Assembly: GCA_948474755.1 (NCBI GenBank)
Contig: CAOLHI010000930.1
Span: 372,001-436,000 of the forward strand
Reading direction: 5' to 3'
Length of the DNA stretch: 64,000 nt
Origin: Ctenosaura bakeri
Taxonomy: Eukaryota; Chordata; Lepidosauria; Squamata; Iguanidae
The notes under the pieces: model-generated
Seen by the model: only the letters and a program-made list of their open reading frames with translations
Told to the model about the DNA's origin: nothing
The model's database searches: none
Translations under genes and position numbers: made by a program
In this document: positions 34,947-46,947 of the stretch, one piece after another
Layout: the number at the start of each line of letters is the position of its first letter
How positions within the stretch are numbered: the stretch's first letter is position 1

Positions 34947-36801
34947 CTAGTCTCCTTTTCTCAGTTCAACAAGTGCTTTGTATCTGCTTGGCGCTATAGA
35001 GGATTAAAAGAGACAAAAAAAATTTTTTCTTTCTGTTTAATTTTCTGCCCTTTTTTTTTTTTAACCTCAGAAACTGACAGAACCAAAAAGATTCCTTTTA
35101 GTTTTGGTGTTCCTTATAGTTGATGACATTGTAGCTGAACTTTAACAAAAAATAAAGAAGTAAATTAAATTTGTCATTTTAAAAAAAAAATAACATGTAT
35201 TTTTAATACATTAAGTATGTTAACTTTGTACCAAACCAAAGTTTACATAATTTATGTTATGTTCCCAAAGTAACAAAGTGGCTTTCAATCCATTAAGAGT
35301 GCTAATATTGTATTTGTTTAAGTTTTCTGAAAATTCTCATTTTCCCCTCAAAATGGAAGCAACCTGGTTTTTCTCCAAGTTTGAAAATTTTCAAAAATTT
35401 TATATGTCTACTCACAAACAAGACTTGAATCCAACAGCATCCTCCCACTGGTGTCTCCCAGCAAGTAACATTCAGGTGCATGGCACCTCTAAATCTGAAG
35501 ACATCTGAGTTGATGGCCATTGTTCCATCCTGTGGTAAAACTAGACTGCTCACTAGTATGCACGTCCCATCCCCCAAAACCAGCAGACTCAAGGACAGAA
35601 CGTTCTGTATGTCCATGGAATTTTTTTATAATTCACAAGTGCCACACTTGAATGGCCACACCTGCACTTAATGATAAGCCAGAATTGGTACTCAAGAGCA
35701 GAATGATGGTGTATGCTTCCAAGAATGCAAACAATGTTTCTGTAGGAAAGCCATAAAGTTAGTAAAGTTAGAAAGAAAATCACATTACAGAGGTGTTGCT
35801 TTAGGCCATGGACTTTTACAGCAGGACCTTGTTAATATAAACCAGTTGAGCAGTTTCAAAGCTTTACTGAATAAAGTAGAATTGCTGTTGCAAAAATTAG
35901 TTTCACAGGTAAATACAATACCACTATCCAAAATTTAGATATAGCTCTCAGGCCATATCACACACATACTGCAAGGAGATCAATCTGACTGATGTCAATT
36001 GTTTACACCTTTGCAACCACAATGAAATTAAAATGTCTTAAAGTCCTAACAGAATTATATAGCTGAATGCCAGAAAAAGTTAGATGGTTTTATTCCTAGG
36101 CTTTTATTCCTTGCCATCCACAATACGACTAATTCCAAAGTCCAAGTCGTGGTAATCTCTTTATTAGATCAAACAAAAAGGAGCAAAAAATAATTGGACA
36201 GGCAGTCAAACCCAAAATTTCTTCTTCTAGCAAACATGTTTTAAAACATGCAGGAGAAAGTGAGAGAAGATGGAAGGTGGAGTGATTGTGTTAAGAGTCA
36301 CACAGCCATGTTCAGCTGGTATGAGAGGAACGGCATGCAGACTATAAAAGCAGGCTCTTAGGAAGAATAGCATGACTACTTTATTTCATAAGGAACCTCA
36401 AGTCTTTAGCACCATCTTGAAGAACAAGGACATACAGCCCCAGCTAGTTTTCGAGCAGTGCACTGGGCTGCAGCAAAGGGTGGGAAATGGCTCAATGAAG
36501 TTTCCAAACCCTCCAGAATGGATTTTTGGAGGTGCATGGGTGTCCAGAGGAGTTGCCTGGCCCACTTCTGCTGGATGTTGCTATTCTGGTAGTGGCAATG
36601 GGTCCTGCCCAATAACATACACAGTAATAAAAAGAGAGATTAAAATAGCACCTAATAAATACAACACTGAAAGAAATATTAAGAGATGCTTCAGCCATGA
36701 CAAGTAAATAATTGCCATTATTTTGTTCTTATCAGTTTTTCTTTTACAGTGCTTCAAGACTAAATACTTTGCCTACAAGAAAACCTTAAAAAAGATTCTA
36801 T
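34947..36801. other. Intronic DNA without recognised features
   Basis: Several T-rich and A-rich runs (35050-35063, 35180-35190). No exon or repeat family supported. Confidence 0.4.
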
Positions 36802-36989
36802 GGCCTTTCCACACTACACTGTTATAGTGCTATTATTCTACTTTCAACATCCTATGGAATCCTGGGGTTTCCAGTTTAGAGAGGGGCATTTAGAATTCTC
36901 AGCCAGAGAGCTCTTGGGCCTCAGTAAACTACAAACCCCAGAATTTCCAGTGGAATAACAGCACTGTAACAGTGTAGTGCAGAAAGGCT
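36802..36989. mobile_element. Harbinger hairpin MITE, long subfamily
   Basis: The left arm GGCCTTTCCACACTACACTG and the right arm CAGTGTAGTGCAGAAAGGC are inverted. The asymmetric middle contains CAGCCAGAGAGCTCTTGGGCC, diagnostic of the long subfamily. Confidence 0.8.
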
Positions 36990-39443
36990 CTCTAGTCTTG
37001 TCAACTTACTTCATCCAATCCAAAAATGTAGCCTTCCCTACCCAACTATCTTTGAGTTTTTATAGCAATATCTTGTCACAGTAGGATATCAAGATGTTTA
37101 CTGAACAAAGCATTTATATGCAGGCATAGCGCATGTCAAAAAAAAAAAAAGGGATTGGGCATCTAGCTCTCTTCTATGAGAAAAACTGACAAACTGGATT
37201 ATCCCTATTGCCGAAAAACTACTCTTCATTCAAGTGTTGCATTACCAACTACTAAACATTAACTAAGCCTTCTGATACTGGTACTTTCCCTAGCTACCAG
37301 TTTAGTCTTCAGATTGATTTCAAGCTCAGTACCATGGCTGGTAGGTCTCTTGACATCCTGTAATACATTACAGTGGTCATGAGAACCATATGGACCCACA
37401 AATGTTGTTGAACTGCCAATCCTATGAGCCCTCACCATTGGCTGATGGGAGCTATGCTTAAGCATAATCTGGAGGGTCACACATTCTTAACCTCAGCATT
37501 AAAGTCTGCCTATCCATATCCAAGAAACTGGAATTTTGCCATTAGCCCATGCCAAACTGATCAAGAAGGTGGCAAGTATGAATATACCAATACTTAAAGA
37601 GAAACATAAGATGCAGATGCACAGATTTGCCAATGCACTACTAATATCTGATCCAAGGAACTCTCAGATTTCCATGAACAGTAACCGGAAAGCCCTGTTG
37701 GTCTATTCAGGACCACTCGACTAAACTGTAGTCCCACATAAGTTTGCCGATTGTTCCCTGCTGATATACTGTCTGATAATGGTTTTACCTTTCCCCATGA
37801 GAGCTCTAGATTGAATGGGATATTTGCATACATTATGCAAATAAATGTGACAAATTCCCAATGCCAAAAAACAATTGATGGAGGAATGTGTTTTCCTTTA
37901 TGGGAGAAGCAAGTTGATAAGGCTACTGAAAACAAAGAAAGAAAAAGACTGAATCCTCTGCCTCCACCTTGCTTCACATAATAGTCCCAAGTTGCTTTTT
38001 GTAAAACAAACAGACCATTCAGAGATCGTAGCATCTAGGTAAGTAAGTAAGCCAACACACAAAATTCCTGAATCCTCTGCCAGCTGCTACTCCCACTATA
38101 TACTCAACTGTTATTAATTGCTGCTTGTTATTTAACTCTTGAACTAGACTTTGTTTTGCTTGAAGTCACCGTCACTGCTACAGTTATACAGAAAATGAAG
38201 CTGCTTAATTAGAACTGAAGTTGGCTGGTCACACACTTGAATAATAACTTATCTTTTCTATGTTACCTTTGTATTACTATATTGTTGTGGCCAGTCACCA
38301 AAACCTTCTAATTGGCTTGATTGAACACGTAATTGAATATTTTCTGCCTTTTATTTTATGAGACAATAACCCTTATCGCTTCCCAGATAAATTAGCTCTC
38401 TCCTGCATCCTTCCATTTCTTTTCTTTACCTTCTATAACAGATTTTTTTCAAGCTACGTAACTGTAAACAACAAAAAGCAAGACAGTTACACTGCAACCA
38501 AACCATTACTCAGTAATATTTTTTCACTCGGTTTTCAATATTAAAGCTGTGTTGCCTCTGTTAATCACTTTCCCTGTTACACTTGCCACACAATCTTCCT
38601 AATACCCCTTCCACTGATCTCTGGATGTTTGTTTCCACAAATAGGATCTAATTTCTTCACAATCACAACAAAGTCAATGAAGCTGCAGTTACATGTGCTT
38701 TCTCAGCTGTCTAACTTTATACTGTCCACTCTCTAGAGGAAGAGGGCAGGAAACTACTTTGCTTATACTTTTCAAGATACTGTGCACACCAAGTAACACA
38801 TAGCTACAGACTTATACATTATGTAATCCTGTTTTAAACTAATCTGTAATCAGACCATGTGAGCAAGGAAATGGGAAATCAAACATTTAATAACATCCAG
38901 CAGGTATGATAACTGCTGAAGCTCTGTTTCTGGGAAACCATAAAGCATTTAAAATATCTGACCTTGAGTTTCTGATTTATTCAAAACACTACCCACTGTA
39001 AATTTTGAGCAACCTCTTGCACTTCTACTAATATAATAATACCAGGCCACATTGTACAACCCAGGACTCAAAACCAAAGGGGTAGTGTGAAAACTGGTCC
39101 TTAAGGAGATATTTTCAGCCTTGAAACTAACCACAGGTACAGTACTACTGCTGGTTGGACTATGCAAAGATCACTTTAGAAGCAAAGGTTACTGCTGCAT
39201 TTTAAGGTTACAGTGTTGAACTCCTCCCCATGTATGGTGTTAACTATATTGATGGCTGCAACCTCACTGTATGTACAACCCCCCTGCTGCCCCATGCTAA
39301 GTCCCCCACTGCCACCATGTGAGCCATATACTCATGAAACATCTATGTCTCGATATCTAGCCTCAAATTTGTCTCATTTCTGAAGCAACACCACCGTTTT
39401 CTGCACACCTCATTGTTTTTATTAATGCACAAGATCTGTCAAT
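36990..39443. other. Intronic DNA with one hAT relic
   Basis: About 37390-37480 carries AAATGTTGTTGAACTGCC and GCTGATGGGAGCTATGC, then 'atctggagggtcaca', a decayed palindromic hAT MITE. The remainder is unassigned. Confidence 0.45.
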
Positions 39444-39645
39444 GGCCATTTCTGCACTACATTGTTATAGTGCTATTATTCTACTTTCAGCATCCTATAG
39501 AATTCTGGGGTTTGTAGTTTCCTGAGGCCCAAGAGCTCTCTGGCTGAGAATTCTAAATGCCCCTCCCTACACTGCAAACCCCAGGATTCCATAAGATGTT
39601 GAAAGTGGAACAATAGCACAATAACAGTGCAGTGTGGAAACAGCC
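39444..39645. mobile_element. Harbinger hairpin MITE, long subfamily
   Basis: Left end GGCCATTTCTGCACTACATTG; right end CAGTGCAGTGTGGAAACAGCC. The middle contains AAGAGCTCTCTGGCTGAGAA. About 202 bp. Confidence 0.85.
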
Positions 39646-42600
39646 AGTGAACTATATTTTCCATTTTCACAGTTTCTTTGTCTCAGTTGCTTTTTTCATT
39701 GAGTGGATTCAACTGTTATACAAACCAGTGAGCCTGATGTTGTTACTGGATCCATTATGGAAGAGTTCTTAATGGAGGTTATCTTTATTTCAGAAATATA
39801 ATTATTGAGGGTTAAGATACAAAAGTATGTTCATTTTCACTCGCCAACAGAAAAACAAACCACAAACACCACATCTTTTTGTTATCTTTGCACATTAAAC
39901 TTTCTTTGCAACCTCATTTAATCTTTTAAATGCTTTCCTTTCTCTTGCCAATAATAAAGAAAAGACAGGGTAGTTGATGAATCGGTGACCCTCTCACCCC
40001 CCCGCCAAGTATTCTCAATTACAGCTTCCGCTGTCCCTGACTACTGGCTATGCTTGCTTGGGCTGACCGAGAATCAGGGCCCAAAATATCCACTGCCTAT
40101 CCCTGACTTGCAGTACTGTAACTGTCTTGGGGTTCAAATATCTATTTAGTAATAAAGTTCAGTGGGTAACTTTTGTTCAGCCATATAAATTACCTTTGAA
40201 AGAATCACAATAAAAATGGGAATGAACACATGAATGTGCCCTAAGCAACTTGAGCAGGATACAAATGTGACACATTACATTAGCCCACAGCGATCCCTCC
40301 TTCCTCTCATCTCCTTTTTTCCCCCTCCTCTGTTTTCTTCCACAATATCTATTTTAGACAACAAGATCTTTGGGGACAAGGACATTTCTGCTTTACCCTA
40401 GGTAACTCTATAAGGTGCCATGTACACTGAAGACATTTCATAAATAATGTATCAGCTCAGTAAAATATGCCATTTATCTTATTTCCTTTTCTGCTTGGAA
40501 TGCTATCTAAGTGTCTATTATGTCAAACGCCAGACTAAAATATGCCCTTTATTTCTTCAGAAACACTTTTTAAAAAATGTTCCTCTTTGTCAGATCTTCT
40601 AGAAAGCTTGTTCAATTTTGTAAGTCCTCGTCAGTTCATTCAAATGAATGTTGCCGAACAGTGCACAAGCCCTCCTGGAAATTAAACCACTCAGGTATTT
40701 AGTCTATCTCATTAGGTCACACCCTGAAGCTCACATATGGAAGGAGACACATCAATCCCAAAAGACAGACATTGTCACATTTTTACTAATACTGGCTATT
40801 CCCTGAAAACTCAAAAACTAGAGGCTCAAAACCTAACAGGAAAAATCACAAGAACAAACTCCATTATGTGGATAGTAGTGTCCTTTTGCCATGAATTAGC
40901 TAAATTAAACATAACTTAGAGATGCAAATTGAAATCTGTCGCGGGTGCTACCCTAATGAGGGTATCTATTCTTCTTATAGCTTGCACACATACACACATA
41001 CAAAAGCAATTTGTCCTCTCTTTCTTCTGCTTTTGCTGACAGGAGCGAGTGAAGTGGCCAAGTCAAAGAGATCATTCCAAATCTGGAATTTGGCATCAAT
41101 TGGTTCTGACTAACACTGAACCCACTTGGGTTCTTCTTGGAGAGCAGTAGCTGCCTTTGCACACTCATTTAGCTTTACAGTAGCTGATGAAAAGCAATCA
41201 AGCCTGTTCCCATTAGCTACATCTAGGCTGGGACATATCACAACAGTAACTGAGTGGCTGAACAGGCCTAAACTGACCTCCTGTACAGGTTTGATATTAT
41301 GGCAAAGTTATTATTTTTCATTTATCCCACCCTATTTTTTAGACATTACATTTCTCAGACTGTCATTGGTAGATACCACGGCAAAAAAGCCAAGAGACTT
41401 TAAGTAGCGGCAACACAAGAAACCCCTAAGCTTCCACAATTCCCCATTAAATACCTTTCATCTTGGAGAGAATACCAATAGGCATTGGCTACCACAGCCT
41501 TTTGCCCTTCAAAAACTCTGTCCTGCCCATTTAAAATAGTAAAAGATAAGACCGTTCCCAAATTATTGCAACTGAATGATCCGTATCTTGTATTATTCTT
41601 TACTAGAATAATGATTAACTTATTCTTTGCTAGAATAAGTAAATATTGTACCCATTAAAAAAATAAAATAAAAATAATTATGATCGATAGTGCTGTAAAC
41701 AGTGCAAAGTGAAGATAGCTTGTCTTTCTGTCGTAAATTTTACTTTTCACTTAATTCACTGCTTCTTGGTACACGTGGATAAAAAACAGGAAAAGTAGAA
41801 GGAAGTCTGTACACTGGAAACATATTTCTTTGGTTGTCTTTCAGTTTTAGATACACTGCTTCTGATGTTGAGCCTATGCATATTTATAGGCTTTTCTTTC
41901 AGCTGAGGGACATAGGTGAACATTCAGCCCCTGGGCTTTTGGACAATCCTGAAAGGGCCTGGCTGGCAACGTGCAGCCTGTCCAAGTACCATGTTTTCCC
42001 GCTCTCTTTCTTTCTGTGAGTGAATTAAGATGGTGGACGAAACATTTTTTTATAAGGTTCTGGCATAACACATGATCGCTGGAAAGAAAAGAGGATTCAC
42101 AATATTTCCTTTCTCCTATGGTGGAAGGCAGAGTGACCAGCATCTTCTGCACCACTGCTGAATAAAGACGTCTGAACAAATAGGTAGTAGAGGGCAGGGT
42201 GAGCTAGTTGGCATCTGAATAGGGCAGCAGATCTCCATTTTAAATTCCACATCAGCTTTATTTTGAAGTCAGCTTTGCAAACCAAAGCCAGGGAAATATG
42301 TGATAGAGCTGGCTGTTGAATCAGAATTTGGAGGGAGGGGGCAGTTAAGGATTTTGTGGATTAACTAAATGAAGGGAAATTGATAGGGAGTTGATATTCA
42401 AGGCTGAGACTACTTATCTGTCTTGAACCTTTCCTATGGCTGTGGGCATACCTTTTGCCTCCATCTGCTCTGGCATCCTGTTACACACAATTGCCAGCCA
42501 CACGCTTCTGTGAAATTCACAAGCAGAGTAAAACACTCCCTTGTTTTGGCACCAGCCTCTGTTATTCAGAAGGACAACGCCTGTCAATGCAGGGGTTCCA

Positions 42601-44818
42601 TTTAGCACCTGTCCAGGGATTCCATGACAGCGCCTGTCAACGCATGGATTCCATTTAGCTACAACAGATGGAGCTGGCATCCTCACATGCGAGAACTGGA
42701 ATTATGTACGATGGGGTACTTTGATGGGTGAACTCTAAGAAAGGTGTAGTATCATAGGGATGAGTAGCAACCAAGACACTCTGATTTTGAGAACTGGATT
42801 TTGGGAACTACTTCCAAATATAACTAACCAGCCTGCATAGCCTTAGTAAACTGTAGGGTTAGGTCTGCTTCCATTTCATGACTCTGGAAGAGCTCAAGCC
42901 TAGCCTTCTGCACCAGCAAATTAGAACTCAAGGAGACCCAGCTACTGCCTCAGTGCAAGACTGCACAATGTGGTCACTGCAACTGAATGTATATGTCCTG
43001 GGGCATGAGCTCCAGTGAACTCAGTGAGACATCCTGTTGAATAAATGTGTAGAGAATCTCACTGAAAGCATGTCAGCCCAACATGCCAGATAAAAATCTT
43101 TAGGAGCAGAATGTACACCAGTTTTGATCTTACCATTTTGTCTCAACTGGTCTGAGAACTAAGCTACAGCTTAATTGATATGTGCATCTAGTTCCACAGG
43201 AGTGAAACGTGTTAGTGTAGGCAAAACACAGCTTCTCTTGAATTCTGGTGCTCTCTGCTTCATTTTTTACAAAATTAAGTTGTGGCACCAGTGTTCTGAA
43301 GATCTGTTTAGCAGCATTTGGTAATATCTACCAACAATCCAGGAGCTACAAGGGTGTTTGGTTAAGGTTCTTACAGAGGTCGGAACTAATACTTCTGTGT
43401 TCCATACATGTCCTCATCTGTTCTGGACCTACTAAGCCAAAAATATACTTATCCAAAGTACTAACATTGCTAATAGCAATGAAGCAGGCAAAATAAGAGA
43501 AAACATTACAAATGTGTATAATTTCCATAGCCTATACATGCCACTCAACCAAGCTTCTTCTCACTACAGGATATGTCTTTCTATTTTAAAAGGTTGTACA
43601 CATAAACTACTGTAATAATAGCTACACAGCTTCAAAAAAACACCCATAATATTCTGACTGTCACTGCCTATGTCACCCTATTATTGATGCTCAGTTTTTG
43701 CAAATCAGTGTAATCAAACCAAACTATTTTACATGGGATTTTTCCTCCCAGCACTACCACTTTTTAGCTAAGAAAGCACACATTGTCAGGCTGCTCAGAC
43801 AACGTAGACAAGCAAGCAATATCTGTCTGCAGAAGACAATAATGCATATCCCTCAAGGGTTTCTTCTTCTGACCTCAGTGCAAATCATGAGACTATAAAA
43901 CTCATGACTGATCACTTACTGGAAAGCTTCAGAAAGAAGGGGAGCTGGTAAAGTATATCTCAACAGACAGACTCCAGAGTCTTATTACATCCACAAGCAT
44001 CACGAAATGTGCATATCTGCCAATCTGTTTACAGTGTGTGGTTCTTGTAAATGTTACTATATCAAGAAGTTCTCTCTAAATACTCCTAACAAAGTGAAAG
44101 ACAAAATACAAACTGGCATTCCATTTCTAGAACACTTACCAGCAGCTTTCCATGAAACTAATTTGCAACTATGTGTACCTAGGGACAGAGGAATAAACCC
44201 CAAACATAATATATTTAAATAGGACAAACTTCCATTAGGAGGGCAATGGCAAATGCCCTCTGAATAAACCTTGCCAAGAAAAGTCCATGATAGGTTCACC
44301 TAAGGGAAACAACTTCCATTACCTTAAGTAGTTATTCTAATATACTTTCCTTAGAAGATGGGTTCACTGCAGGCAATGGGACATGTACCCATGTAATGTT
44401 TCAAGATAAAGAAAGGGCTATGGAAGCTATCTACCCAACCTTCATCTACTGCTACCGTTCAGCAACAACTACTGAGATGGTTTTCTTAGTCCATAAATTT
44501 ACAGGTATATTTAAGAAACCACTGGCAACACATGCACTTTCATTCTGAGAGCTGCTAGCCCATTACTTTCCCATACAGAAACTCCAGTGAGTCCAGTCAT
44601 ACTCTGAGATAAAATGCTTGCCTCTAACACTCAGTTTAGCCAAACAGAAGCAACACCCTGCTTGTGCAGTATATTTCAAACATTTTTCATCTTTTTTGCA
44701 AGCCCAGAAGGGAGCACAAGAGGAAGTTCTGCTGTCAGAAACAACTTTTTTTTTTTTAAATGGAAATTGGTAAAAAAGAAACACAGCTTATTCCTGGTTA
44801 CCCAGTCCAGCAAAAGTA
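39646..44818. other. Intronic DNA, 5 kb, no recognised features
   Basis: I see no clear transposon ends, no exon-like sequence and no RNA gene. An imperfect direct repeat at about 42570-42660 contains the block CGCCTGTCAACGCATGGATT and a diverged partner. A locally palindromic AT-rich patch lies at about 41590-41645. Confidence 0.4.
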
Positions 44819-45279
44819 CAGTTGGCTAGGTTTGGGGCCAGGACCCTCGCAAAAGTGGGAAAATTGCAAGTATCAAAAAGTGTGTTTGTGTGTGTGGGAA
44901 GGATGCTGAGGCATGGTGGGGAGAGCAGGCACTCAGGGTCCAAATCAGGTCAGGGAAAGGAGAGGGAAAGAAAGTGGGTTAGCAAAATAGCCCTGTACTT
45001 CCTCAATCTAGCCCCTCTCCTTTCCTTGGGAGTGGGAGATATCAAGAGAGGGTTTGTGGTGCTGAGAAACTGGGTTGCAATCCACCCTTAATGGTCACGC
45101 AGTTGCTGGTGAAAGAAGAGGAGGAGCAGAAGTGAATTTTTAAAGGGTTTGATCAGAGCCACTGAGAGGTAAAGTTCCCCTGGAAAAGAAGTGCTTTCAT
45201 TGGGGTGGGCAAGGGTTGGAGAAACTCACAAATAATCACATTTGCAAAAATTAAACATACAAATGCTTAGGACTGACTG
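44819..45279. mobile_element. pogo/Tigger-like MITE, 461 bp
   Basis: It starts CAGTTGGCTAGGTTTGGGGC and ends CTTAGGACTGACTG, flanked by TA at 44817-44818 and 45280-45281. Subterminal sequence ACCCTCGCAAAAGTGG resembles the other Tigger-like copies. No transposase frame. Confidence 0.75.
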
Positions 45280-45329
45280 TAATCCTACAAAGACATAAAA
45301 AGGATAATAAAAAGGAGGAGAAGGAATAT

Positions 45330-45520
45330 AGCAGCACCTTTAAGACTAACTGGGTTTTATTTCTGCATGAACTTTCAAGGATATAAATCCACTTCTTCAG
45401 ATGCAGTACGCAGAGATAATCAATGTTCCAGTGTCCTGTACTGCATCTGAAGAAGTGGGTTTATCTCAACAAAAGCTCATGCAAAAATAAGAACCAGCTA
45501 GTCTTAAGAGCGTTGTTACA
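45330..45520. mobile_element. Palindromic repeat, AGCACCTTTAAGACTAAC family
   Basis: GCAGCACCTTTAAGACTAAC on the left is inverted as GCTAGTCTTAAGAGCGTTG on the right. The inner arms CTTCTTCAGATGCAGTAC and GTACTGCATCTGAAGAAG are a perfect inverted pair. A related fragment lies at 57490-57655. It is a DNA-transposon-type foldback of uncertain superfamily. Confidence 0.65.
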
Positions 45521-46181
45521 TGCCCTTTTTTCTCCATCCTCCTCCATTCTGCCTTTTTGCACTGCAAGAGATTAACAGGACTTTTTCTTTTTAAATTAAC
45601 ATGTAGTAAATCATACAGAATACAGTGGGGATGAACTTCCAAATAAACATACACAGGATTGGCTGCACCCAACTCAATCTGATTTTCCTCTGCTGGAGGG
45701 TAAGCCAGACTGGACGGGTCTACTAACACACCCAACATCCGCGGTTCCTGGGACTTCCAAGGAGGTTAAGAGCTAAAGGCCAAGATCTTCAGTCTACCGA
45801 TTCAAAAATAAATTGCACTCGGCTTAACAGGAATTTCAACTGTAGCTCAGACATAGTCTCTGTGAATGGAAAGGAAAAGCCTCCAGGGAGGCATTTCAAG
45901 TTGAAATATTATCTCTCCTACAAATCTGCTAGGACTGGGCGCGAGGAGGGAGGGAGTTCATTTCCTGGATCAAAAACTGCACTAGCTGGGGGGCACGCTC
46001 TTTTCCACCTCGTCGGAATCCGGCGGAATCAAGGCGCCCTGGGATCAGGGAAAGGGTCCCCGAGGGAGGAGACCCCGGTGAGCGGACCAGGCTGCCAAGG
46101 CGACACGCGAGGGAGGGGAGAGCGCCGCTTATTCCCACGTTTCAAAGCCAGCGGGACGCGTCGTAGCCTCGCCTGGGCTAA

Positions 46182-46361
46182 GGCCATTTCCGCGCTAGCC
46201 TGTTATAGCGCGATGATTCCACTTTCCACATCCTCTGGAATCCTGGGGTTTGCAGTTTCGGGAGGGGCCTACCGGCCCCTCCCGAAACTGCAAACCCCAG
46301 GATTCCAGAGGATGTGGAAAGTGGAATCATCGCGCTATAACAGGCTAGCGCGGAAAGACTC
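46182..46361. mobile_element. Perfect-hairpin Harbinger MITE in ATP11A intron 1
   Basis: The left arm (46182-46269) begins GGCCATTTCCGCGCTAGCC. The right arm starts at 46274 after a 4-nt loop (TACC) and is an exact reverse complement for about 82 bases, ending at GCGGAAA (46356). Only the outermost right bases are altered (GACT instead of TGGCC). The copy is rich in CpG (CGCGCTA), unlike AT-rich copies elsewhere. It sits about 62 nt downstream of the exon 1 donor, so intron RNA would start with this stem-loop. Confidence 0.92.
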
Positions 46362-46417
46362 AGCCTGCCTGCCGAAAGGAGGCGGCGGCAGCGCCGACCA
46401 CGTCGAGGGGGCTGGAT

Positions 46418-46423
46418 ACTTAC
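46418..46423 (-). other. ATP11A: Exon 1 splice donor GTAAGT
   Basis: Read on the minus strand, the exon ends AGATAC and the intron begins GTAAGTATCC. The intron bases match the U1 consensus GTAAGT perfectly. The junction falls after a complete codon (phase 0), as expected if the next exon starts with the conserved cysteine of the family. Confidence 0.85.
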
Positions 46424-46462
46424 GTATCTGTTAATGAGAGTCCTCAGGCGGCTGCAATCCAT
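46424..46462 (-). CDS. ATP11A: ATP11A exon 1 coding part (P4-ATPase flippase N-terminus)
   Basis: The 39 nt encode MDCSRLRTLINRY, close to the N-terminus I recall for vertebrate ATP11A (MDCS-x-x-RTL-x-x-RY) and unlike the starts I recall for ATP11B (MWRW...) or ATP11C (MFRRTLNRF). The product is a class 6 P4-ATPase. With a CDC50A partner it flips phosphatidylserine and phosphatidylethanolamine from the outer to the inner plasma-membrane leaflet. This exon is only the extreme cytosolic N-terminus; the actuator, P and N domains and the ten membrane helices are outside the window. The start is chosen because the context GCCATGG is a near-ideal Kozak site and the frame ends in a GTAAGT donor within a CpG island. 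Without exon 2 the identification rests on 13 residues. Confidence 0.8.
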
Positions 46463-46600
46463 GGCGAGGCGACCGACAGCTGCTCGGGCGGCTCTCAGCC
46501 TCCGCCTCCCCCTGCGCCGCCGCCGCCGCCGCTCGCCGGTCCCCCCGCGGGCGCTGGCTCCAGTCCGGGGGAGCTTCGTTCTCTCTCTCCCTCGGACCGG
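46463..46600 (-). other. ATP11A: Probable ATP11A 5' UTR
   Basis: GC-rich sequence immediately upstream of the start codon on the minus strand, with a (CGG)n tract at 46516-46532. Its upstream limit is unknown because no start site can be read from sequence. Confidence 0.55.
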
Positions 46601-46645
46601 TCACACTCCGACTTCCTGACGTCCGCGCCGGGGTTTCTGCCTCAT
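46601..46645 (-). other. Possible upstream ORF, 14 codons
   Basis: On the minus strand an ATG at 46645-46643 with G at -3 opens MRQKPRRGRQEVGV and stops with TGA at 46603-46601, about 140 nt before the main ATG. It would matter only for transcripts starting upstream of 46645. It overlaps the CRE/ETS motif pair, which argues that many transcripts start below it. Confidence 0.35.
46611..46624 (-). promoter_or_regulatory. ATP11A: CRE/ATF plus ETS composite site
   Basis: Minus strand GGACGTCAGGAAGT combines a one-mismatch CRE (TGACGTCA type) with an ETS core (AGGAAGT), a pairing common just upstream of CpG-island start sites. It lies about 150 nt upstream of the start codon. Confidence 0.5.
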
Positions 46646-46811
46646 TGCAGCCGCCACAGCCACAGCGGCATCCCGCCCTGCCCTGCCTTGCCCTGAACTG
46701 CCGGAGAGTCTTGGCGGGCGGTTCGCGTCTCTCGCGTCGCCTCAGTCATGCGTGCGCCAGGCTGGGGCGCCCGCGTTGCCTCCCCATGTGCGCTCCCTCA
46801 GCCGTCCCCGA

Positions 46812-46831
46812 GCGGCGGCGGCGGCGGCGGC
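46812..46831. repeat. (GCG)n trinucleotide tract
   Basis: Six to seven uninterrupted CGG units on +, hence CCG on the ATP11A strand. It is complementary to the CCG tract at 46922-46947. Confidence 0.9.
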
Positions 46832-46921
46832 TCGCTTCGCGCTGGAGGAGAGGACGGAGGCGGCGAAACAAAAGGCAACTTTCGCTTATAGAGACTTGGA
46901 ACGGGGGCGGATTTCTCCTGC

Positions 46922-46947
46922 CCGCCGCCGCCGCCGCCGCCGCCGCC
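46922..46947. repeat. (CCG)n trinucleotide tract
   Basis: Eight or more CCG units on +, hence CGG on the ATP11A strand. It could pair with the opposite-polarity tract at 46812-46831 across about 90 nt. Likely length-variable. Confidence 0.9.

Larger units (their letters stand above)
1..46423 (-). other. ATP11A: ATP11A intron 1 (donor end; runs out of the window)
   Basis: This stretch follows the exon 1 splice donor in the direction of transcription (minus strand), so it is inferred to be first-intron sequence up to the window edge. I saw no sequence like the conserved start of exon 2 of this family, which encodes the CAGEE-type segment following the exon 1 tyrosine, although a short exon could be missed by eye. 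The content is AT-rich single-copy DNA plus the mobile elements listed separately. A long first intron fits my memory of the mammalian gene. If exon 1 is misidentified, this becomes intergenic DNA. Confidence 0.65.

Noticed and set aside
46182..46361. Hairpin considered as a microRNA gene
   Set aside because: Ends, repeats elsewhere in the window and length show it is a MITE; processing into small RNAs cannot be judged from sequence.
45862..46434. 190-codon open frame on + across the CpG island edge
   Set aside because: It runs antisense through the hairpin MITE and GC-rich DNA; the second half is MITE sequence and no domain is recognisable.
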